The notes beneath the pieces were generated by a model. It saw only the letters and a program-made list of their open reading frames with translations, did no database searches and was not told the origin of the DNA. A DNA stretch of 64,000 nt from Vicia villosa (lineage: Eukaryota; Streptophyta; Magnoliopsida; Fabales; Fabaceae): contig NC_081183.1 in the NCBI RefSeq assembly GCF_029867415.1, positions 18,472,404 to 18,536,403 on the forward strand. Direction: 5' to 3'. A program made the position numbers and the translations under genes. Of the stretch, positions 57,519-64,000 are shown in pieces; within the stretch, counting starts at the first letter, position 1, and each line of letters opens with the position of its first letter.

Positions 57519-58955
57519 CTAAAACTTTGATGAAGAGCCGACTTCACGTTCTAACATCTTCTTCTGTTTCTTGAGCTGAGCGTTCTCTGACGTGAGCTGA
57601 TCGATGATCCAGGAAGCAGGAGGGATATGATGAGAAAGTGACGTTTGTGTCACTTGTCGATCGAGTACTTCAAGTAACTCATCCTTCCTTCTTAGGATGT
57701 TTTGAATTTCAACATTTTCCGTGTTGACAATTCGATACTTGTTCCTCCAAGCATTCCTTTCTTGGCATACCTTGTTTAATGCCGCTTGCAGTTTTTCAAC
57801 ATCGGTGGAGAAAAGGTAAATTGGTTCCCTTAGGGGAATAGGTTCTTGATGTTGATATGGCATCCTGAGCTTGAATGCTCTGACGCGTACCCATTGAAGG
57901 TAAGGATCCAGGGAGATGCAAAGATGTTTTCCTAACAATCTTCTCCCTTTGCTGTGAACAAGACGCCAGGCTTGGACAATTTCCTTCTTCAGCATGTTGC
58001 CATGATCGTCGATGTTCTTGAAGAACAGACCCTCCAATTGAATGTTACTTGGAATATTTTTCATGGGATAGCCGTATTGACGACGGGCTAAAGCTGGATT
58101 GTAACTAATTCCTCCCTTAGTTCCAATAAGGGGTACGTTGGGGAAACTTCCGCAACTGAAGATGATCTTGGTTTCGTCGTTGTCAGGACTACACCAATCA
58201 ATGTCTGTATGAGTGAGAGACATGATTTTCTGTGACCAGTAAAGGCCATCCCTCATGTTCCAGAAAGTGCTAGACTTTGGCAGGTGCGAAACGAACCATT
58301 CGTATAACAACGGTACGCAGCATGTGATTAATCCTCCTCGCTGCAGGTTTCTTGAATGCACAGAGTGATAAGCATCCGCAAGCAAGGTTGGAACTGGATT
58401 TCCAATTAAGAAGATCTTAATTGCGTTGATGTCGACGAAATCGTTAATGTTAGGGAACAAAAACAATCCGTAGATAAGCAAAGCCAAGACTTCCTCAAAA
58501 GCGCTCATATCTTGGATGCTGACGAAGTACCGAGCTTGATCAAACAGGAATTTGGAGGGCAATCCTTGAATTCCTCCTCTACTCACCATATGAGTTCTGA
58601 TGTCGACTACGTTCAAAGGAGTAGTTGCAGCAATGATAATGTCGTCAGGATTCTTTTCCAAACCGGAGTACGGATCTTGCGCGTACACGGGTATTCCAAT
58701 CAGACGAGAGTACTCCTCTAACGTAGGCATGAGCTGATAATCTGGAAAGGTGAAGCAGTGATACGTTGGATCGTAAAACTGTACCAAGGTGGGAAGGATC
58801 CCATCCACCATGTTGGTATTGAGCAAAGGCAGAAGTTTTCCATACTTCTCCTTGAAAGCCTGGGGGTTGACCACCAGTTTTCCGAGCTTTCCCAGTTCCT
58901 CGACCTGGGGAATCTTGAAGGTGTATTTCCTAGCTCTCTTTCTCCCATAATCCAT
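57519..58955 (-). CDS. Ogre ORF1 (plant-mobile-domain-like protein)
   Basis: 478 residues from ATG 58955 (MDYGRKRARKYTFKIPQVEE). The frame is open for 26 further codons upstream, but the basic MDYGRK start fits the family better. Core motifs match the broken ORF1 of element A: PTLEEYSRLIGIPVYAQDP, ALLIYGLFLFPN, NPVPTLLADAYHS, GISYNPALARRQYGYP. The last ~100 residues are a coiled coil (KLQAALNKVCQERNAWRNK). This extra ORF upstream of gag defines Ogre elements. Its role is unknown; likeness to the plant mobile domain suggests that a host gene was captured long ago. Confidence 0.9.
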   Translation of the reverse strand: MDYGRKRARKYTFKIPQVEELGKLGKLVVNPQAFKEKYGKLLPLLNTNMVDGILPTLVQFYDPTYHCFTFPDYQLMPTLEEYSRLIGIPVYAQDPYSGLEKNPDDIIIAATTPLNVVDIRTHMVSRGGIQGLPSKFLFDQARYFVSIQDMSAFEEVLALLIYGLFLFPNINDFVDINAIKIFLIGNPVPTLLADAYHSVHSRNLQRGGLITCCVPLLYEWFVSHLPKSSTFWNMRDGLYWSQKIMSLTHTDIDWCSPDNDETKIIFSCGSFPNVPLIGTKGGISYNPALARRQYGYPMKNIPSNIQLEGLFFKNIDDHGNMLKKEIVQAWRLVHSKGRRLLGKHLCISLDPYLQWVRVRAFKLRMPYQHQEPIPLREPIYLFSTDVEKLQAALNKVCQERNAWRNKYRIVNTENVEIQNILRRKDELLEVLDRQVTQTSLSHHIPPASWIIDQLTSENAQLKKQKKMLEREVGSSSKF

Positions 58956-59040
58956 GGTATAGATCCTTAAGTCCTTTCTCCGTTTATGAATGATGCATGA
59001 ATGCATGAATGCACACACAAGAGTTTTAAACAAACATGGC

Positions 59041-59909
59041 GTTGAAGGGTATAGTGGTCATGAATAATAACTACCCAATGATCCTTCTATCTAAGATACC
59101 GCACTTAGATACGAGATATCACCATCTCTCATCCTAGATCAATACTGTACCAGTTATTTCTTCAAATAGAAGTTACACTTCCAACACAATTATCCTAAGA
59201 CTAAGAGCCGTAACACTCCCACCTTAGAACTATCTTGAAGTTGCTTAAAAGCTTCCTTCAAGAACAATACTCAACTCATACCTAATGGCTTAGAGTGAGG
59301 ACAATAATTCCCTTACTTAACAGTTTCGAGAATAACAACACATCTCTTGCCTACGGGCTTTGAGATGAACAATGGTGACCTTCCCACAACTCGGGAGGTT
59401 CACCTACACAACAAACCCTAATGTCTACATTATGATCGTTCTCCTTATCTTTCAACTAGAGATGTACATATATATATATATAACCTAATTCTAGTTGGAC
59501 TTGGGCTTGAAATCACAGCACTCCTTGCTGTTACAAACCAGCAGATTTCTTCTGCTACAAGCAAGGTCTTTTAATCATAAGTTACCTAATTTATCTCCTA
59601 AATTAGTAACAGTTGAATCTTCAATCTTCAGATTTGATTCTTCAATATTCTGACTTGATTCTTTGACCTTTAAACCTGCGCCACATAGGATTCCATAAGG
59701 CTTTGTATCTTTAAAACCAAACTGAACCTTCCTTCCTTAGTTCTGCAGGCGCGATGTCATGGTTGATGTCATGACATTACTTGTAACATCTTGCTTCAGT
59801 ACCTGTTTTGATCTTATTAATATATGCAAGAGTACACAGTATGATATGCAGCTGCTTCTATGTTTTAGCCAAGCACAGATGCCAATAAGACAATAAACTA
59901 GTACTTTCA
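59041..59909 (-). repeat. Truncated 3' LTR of a SIRE/Maximus-like Copia derivative (element C)
   Basis: On the minus strand it starts TGAAAGTAC at 59909, right after a polypurine tract, with a TATA run at about 59467-59488. It has no match to the LTR end seen in the 5' copy (63693), so its 3' part is lost at the junction with the Ogre leader (between about 59036 and 59095). Confidence 0.7.
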
Positions 59910-59921
59910 ATCTCCCCCTTT
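59910..59921 (-). promoter_or_regulatory. Polypurine tract of element C
   Basis: The minus strand reads AAAGGGGGAGAT followed by the LTR start TGAAAG, typical of SIRE/Maximus Copia elements. Confidence 0.8.
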
Positions 59922-60000
59922 GTCTTATTGTGGCTAAAACTAAACATACATAAAAATACAAATAAAAACATAAAAACTCCAACAGCAGCTGCTTCAACTT

Positions 60001-60333
60001 TCAAGATTCAGGTTTCAGAGGTTGGACCACATCATAATATCTGAATCTTCTGATTCTACTTCTGTCTTCAGATCTTCCTTTGTTTCTTTTGACAGTAGCA
60101 AAATCAGCATCAACCTTAGCAAAATCAGCATCAACCTCTCTCCCCCTTTTTAGCCATAATATGACAAAGATGCATCCGATGTCATAATATGCAATGGCAG
60201 AACCTGTAACTCCCCCTGCACATGAGGAAGAAGATACGGAAACAAATTCTTGCCACTGTAGTTCTTTAAGAACTAGCCCTGGTAACTCAGAACACAAATC
60301 ACAATTGTGTTCATAACTCAGATCACAAATCAC
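60001..60333 (-). CDS. Uncharacterised 110-codon frame before the polypurine tract
   Basis: Begins MICDLSYEHNCDLC, has one hydrophobic stretch (SAIAYYDIGCIFVILWL) followed by a basic, repeated region (VDADFAKVDADFATVKRNKG). One membrane helix with a basic tail is possible. It overlaps a purine run and could be a relic of a longer 3' ORF of SIRE/Maximus elements. No homology that I can name. Confidence 0.3.
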   Translation of the reverse strand: MICDLSYEHNCDLCSELPGLVLKELQWQEFVSVSSSSCAGGVTGSAIAYYDIGCIFVILWLKRGREVDADFAKVDADFATVKRNKGRSEDRSRIRRFRYYDVVQPLKPES

Positions 60334-60335
60334 AA

Positions 60336-60515
60336 CTAACAGTCTCCCTTCTCAAAGACATAGCATGAGGGTGCATGTTTATTGTTAATTCTGTAACACA
60401 TTTGGTACAGATCCATGATTTCCCCACCCTGTGTTATTCTGAATAGATTTTGATATAGGAACCCATCACAATACCAAATCTGGACGCATCCAATACAAAC
60501 ACATATGAAACACAT
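60336..60515 (-). CDS. Small cysteine-rich frame downstream of an internal TATA box
   Basis: 59 codons from ATG 60515 (MCFICVCIGCVQIWYCDG), ending FEKGDC. It is the first ATG after the internal TATA-like element at 60557-60564. It has eight or more cysteines and no recognised family. Chance is not excluded at this size. Confidence 0.25.
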   Translation of the reverse strand: MCFICVCIGCVQIWYCDGFLYQNLFRITQGGEIMDLYQMCYRINNKHAPSCYVFEKGDC

Positions 60516-60556
60516 CTTTGAGAGATCTGATATATGAGGCTTGCTGCAGAGATGCC

Positions 60557-60564
60557 TTTATATA
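60557..60564 (-). promoter_or_regulatory. Internal TATA-like promoter in element C
   Basis: The minus strand reads GGCTATATAAAGGC, about 650 bases before the 3' LTR. It resembles a strong plant core promoter and is not at an LTR position. Confidence 0.35.
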
Positions 60565-63500
60565 GCCATAGGAGGATCATAGGGAGTAACGACAGTCAAG
60601 GCTCTTAATTGAGTGGAGCTCTTTTTGAGGGCAAGAATTCTGTTGCATACTGACCATCGCCCAGCCTCTTTTGACTGTTTCTAAAGACAAGAACAGTTTT
60701 AATGAATAACCAATAACATATCATGCAAGAGAATCTGTTCTTTAATGTCCTGACATCAGATCAGACATTGTCTTCTCAGGTCTATTTCATTGGGAAGTGC
60801 ATATTATATCTTTGAATCATAGACCATAGACCACCCCTCCTTGACTTCACAGTTCCATTCACTGACTCTATTTCCTCTATGGAACAGAAGAGGATACACA
60901 CTATTATACTAAAATCACTTGGCCCATCCAATTACTTGTATAGTAAACCAGTTATCTATGTTGGATGACTCAGAACACAAGACAGTCAATGTTCAAGACT
61001 ATAGACTCACAAGACATATTCAAAATAGACAATAACTCTATGTTGAACTACTGAGAATACAAGAAGCAACATGTATTCAGACTAGAAAATAAAGACTCAA
61101 AACAAGAGCAAGAAGAAAACACAAGATCTTATGCAAAAACAACTGCAAAGATTGACCTCAGATTTTGCAAAATCTGAACACTACCCTTAATCCCTATGTT
61201 CATCACAATTTGATAAACATAACCTAAACTCTAGACACAGGACTGTACTTATATTCAACAATAAATATAAGTGACTCAAATAATGAAGGACAAACTAAAA
61301 CAAAAGACTCTATAAACCTGAGCATAATGCATAACATACCTAGACTTTAACAGATGTCTTGATCAAGAGATGTTATTTGAGAAATCTGCCTCAGGTGAAC
61401 TTGTGCAATGGTTGGAATATGCACCGTATCAGAACAAGTGATACACACCATCAAAACATGCTTTTAGTTGATAAATCAATGAACGTTCCTTGCTGGTTTC
61501 AAGGATAAAACATGTTGTGAGTTATGTTCTGACATCACATATGACATTGTTCATCTGCTTTTGAGATTAGTCATTGATAGACTTTCCATGAAGATTATAT
61601 GCAGATTAACTTTGTCATTGCTGATCTTCAAACTCCTTTACTCCCCCTTACTTATACAAACAGAGGATATCTTTGATGTTTGAACTTAAAGCATCCTTCA
61701 CTTGGACTTGCCACAGTTTCCAAATATGGAATACTTTAGTTACTTGCTACACAATATACAGTCTGCCACTTACTGCATCTCGTTGTAGAAGAACTTAGAA
61801 TGTATAACCATGAGATTGTCTTCAATGATAAGCACTAAATTAACTTTAACACATGAAGACTTTGAGATGATGTTATAGCATCTGATGAGACATCATCTTT
61901 CATGATTCTTGATTAACATCTCTAATAGCTTGTTCATTACAGTTTGGTGAAGATAGTAGAGTTCTTTTATCAGCATAATCAAGGAATAGATAGCCAGCAT
62001 CTCAATATACCACTACAGACTCACACTCTGATTATGAGATGTTGGATGCCATAGTCTATACCTCTAGAGGAGATTCCCTCAAGAGATTTCTGGAAAGACT
62101 TAAGGAATGGCATGACACTGAACAAGTCAGATTTTCAATGGATCATCTGACATCCTTGATTCTTCAACATAACTTCCTTCTTTGAATATTACTTTAGGGA
62201 AGTTCACAATTCATAACCATATTTCACTATGTATAAGACACAGTATTCAGTTCCAACAACTGTTCTATGGTAATGAATCACAATATACATCTGGTTCCTT
62301 TGATCAGAAGAAAATACCAGATATAAGCTCATCTTGATTTTATTTGTATAAAGGGATAGAAAGGTATACCTTCATAAATCAGTTATGGCACTTTGAGCAA
62401 AATAAGTAATTTCCACATGTATGAACATTGTTGTAGAATTACTAATTGATCGTGTCCTGATCAATCATAGTCAGATGTCTCCTCTTCCAGGTCAGGAGTA
62501 GGTTCCAAACATATGTACTCACACTACATTTGTTTAGCACCAGAACATCTGTTCTTCAACTGGTAGCTGCATACCAGCACAGATGTCACAACTTTTAGTG
62601 TGACATTTATTCCTCCTTTCAGGAAACCGCATGCAGATTTTATGAATGGCTTTGATCAAGAGTCATTCATCAGCAATAATGAACCATGTCAAAATGAGTG
62701 GACTTGAGAGATTACTCAAGTATCTTTGACACTTCAGTTATGGCTGTAAGAATCTGCTTAAAATAAATTCTGTTGAGTATGTCCCAGAGATAGAGAACGG
62801 ACAGCAGTCTTATTTCAACAGAATACACATTGCTTACTTCACATCTTATAATAGTAAGCATCACACATAGGGCATAACACTGGTTTTACCCTAACAAATA
62901 GCTTGCTTCAGCTTCAAGCTATACCCTAGACCCAAGCACCTATGGATAACTTTGGTCTAGCACACCTAGTTACCAAGATCTTCCAACTTTAAGATCAAGT
63001 AACCCTCTTCATGTCATATGAAGCCTTCAACATGAAAGTAGTTTAGACCACTACTGTCATCTAGATTAGAATCTGCCCATTCCAATCCACACTAAGTCAA
63101 GACTGCCACTTTTGACAATAATGTTGCTCTTCAAACTTCAGTACCTTGTCTGCTTTCACTTCCAGATTAAGCAGAACATGTTATAACATGAGGTGTGACA
63201 TCACACACATCCCTGGTAATCTCACCTTCCACCAAGAAAACACCATGCTGGAAACACAATCAGCACAACAACAGTAATACTTTCACCTTATCCAGGACAA
63301 CACATGTTTCCTTGTACTTTGATGAATGGAAAACATAAGACGCATCTTCATGTCTTCAAGAGCGCACCCTCTGTTCAATTCCTTATTGAACACAATCTTC
63401 CTCAGTACTTAGACTCCATGCTCCCTTCATGGTTCTTCATTAATGTTGTATCATAATCAAAACATCCAGCACACACAATCAACCAGCTTAGAGCACACAC

Positions 63501-63678
63501 ATCTTCTTGAGTCTTCAATCTTATCACCCTTCTGCCCAAGAGTAATTTAATCCAAGACACGAAAAAAGCCAACTGCCACTTGTTGTCTTCCTCTTTTAGC
63601 TGTTGATTACATCATCTACCTTGCATAAAACCAGAAAGTATCTCCCATAGATCTCATCCAGAAACAGACAGGATGCCT

Positions 63679-63690
63679 GCTCTGATACCA
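63679..63690 (-). promoter_or_regulatory. Primer binding site of element C (tRNA-Met)
   Basis: The minus strand reads TGGTATCAGAGC two bases after the LTR end (CAGAATTTCA), the standard plant Copia primer site. Confidence 0.85.
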
Positions 63691-63692
63691 AT

Positions 63693-64000
63693 TGAAATTC
63701 TGGTATGACAGTCTCAGATGTCAAGCACGATGTTACGACATCTAGCTGTGCAAACATATCATGCAGGGTATTACAACTGACCTCTTAAATTATCTTCTGA
63801 TCATGAATAATCTGAGATCATACAAACTACAGAACCATTATAAAAATTGCATAGCTGAATTATGCAGAGTCACATCTGATCTGGTTCTGTTACAGGCTGC
63901 TTAACAATTGAATACAGGATGTCATCCCTAATGTTGTGACATCATATAATTAACACAGCAGCAGAAAGTAAATAACACACAGAATTGTTCACCCAGTTCG
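63693..64000 (-). repeat. 5' LTR of element C, partial
   Basis: The minus strand ends ...CATACCAGAATTTCA at 63693. The LTR continues beyond the window. The visible 308 bases do not overlap the part of the 3' LTR kept at 59041-59909. Confidence 0.7.

Larger units (their letters stand above)
40231..59040 (-). mobile_element. Ogre retrotransposon (Ty3/gypsy, Tat clade), element B, lacking its 5' LTR
   Basis: On the minus strand the order is ORF1 (58955-57519), gag-protease (57229-53024), intron, RT / RNase H / second RNase H / integrase (ending 49237), structured 3' UTR and 3' LTR (46276-40231). All three reading frames are open over their full length, so the insertion is young. It inserted into dioxygenase unit 4 after GCAGT. 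Beyond the short leader, at about 59040, sequence changes to a truncated Copia LTR, so the primer binding site and 5' LTR are missing here. Confidence 0.92.
59910..63692 (-). mobile_element. Internal region of non-autonomous Copia derivative (element C)
   Basis: 3.8 kb between a tRNA-Met primer site and a polypurine tract, with no gag, protease, integrase or RT. Only short frames near the 3' end look coding. It contains several GGGGGAG-type purine runs (minus strand) and a TATA-like promoter near 60557. The rest (60600-63670) shows no gene on either strand. Mobilisation would need proteins from a relative. Confidence 0.65.

Noticed and set aside
49237..59033. Many 60-190-codon frames on either strand across the Ogre coding region
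   Set aside because: Shadows of the gag-protease, pol and ORF1 frames.

Overview
This is a repeat-dense plant nuclear window. It is AT-rich, has spliced genes with plant-type intron borders, and carries giant Ogre-type LTR retrotransposons with an extra ORF upstream of gag. The LTRs start TGTTATACCCC or TGTCATACCC. Together this suggests a large-genome legume, most likely tribe Fabeae (pea, vetch, Lathyrus). The species call is inference.

Layout. 1-9051 is a minus-strand Ogre-like deletion derivative (element A): two LTRs around a primer binding site and a broken ORF1, with gag-pol missing. 9052-11206 is AT-rich and holds a series of exon-like modules and a complete Mutator-type MITE with 9-bp target duplications. 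11210-17138 is a complete-ended CACTA transposon (12-bp inverted termini, AAC target duplication) with two decayed plus-strand genes. 17139-22782 is AT-rich and holds a Helitron-type 3' terminus, local duplications and a 5'-truncated LINE. 22783-25000 is the 3' LTR and pol tail of a Tekay-like chromovirus on the minus strand.

25000-40230 is a tandem array of four near-identical ~4.09-kb units. Each carries a three-exon 2-oxoglutarate/Fe(II) dioxygenase gene of the feruloyl-CoA 6'-hydroxylase / scopoletin 8-hydroxylase type (coumarin pathway), followed by fragments of two retrotransposons and a 44-bp minisatellite. Units 2-4 encode the same 361-residue protein. Unit 1 lost its promoter and first 34 codons but gained a new in-frame ATG. 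These are the only host genes I can support.

Unit 4 is interrupted at 40231 by a second minus-strand Ogre (element B, 40231 to about 59040). Its 3' LTR, structured 3' UTR, pol, intron, gag-protease and ORF1 are all present and open. Its 5' LTR is absent, and its leader abuts a truncated SIRE/Maximus-like Copia derivative that runs off the window end and has no gag-pol.

Most notable: (i) both LTRs of element A keep an open 55-codon ORF for a two-helix membrane protein. It is the first ATG after the LTR TATA box, in good Kozak context, despite visible LTR divergence. (ii) The LTR and 3' UTR of element B contain four families of short stem-loops in which both arms change together, suggesting arrays of selected RNA or DNA hairpins. 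(iii) The dioxygenase gene was amplified recently, and one copy's start codon was created by a deletion.
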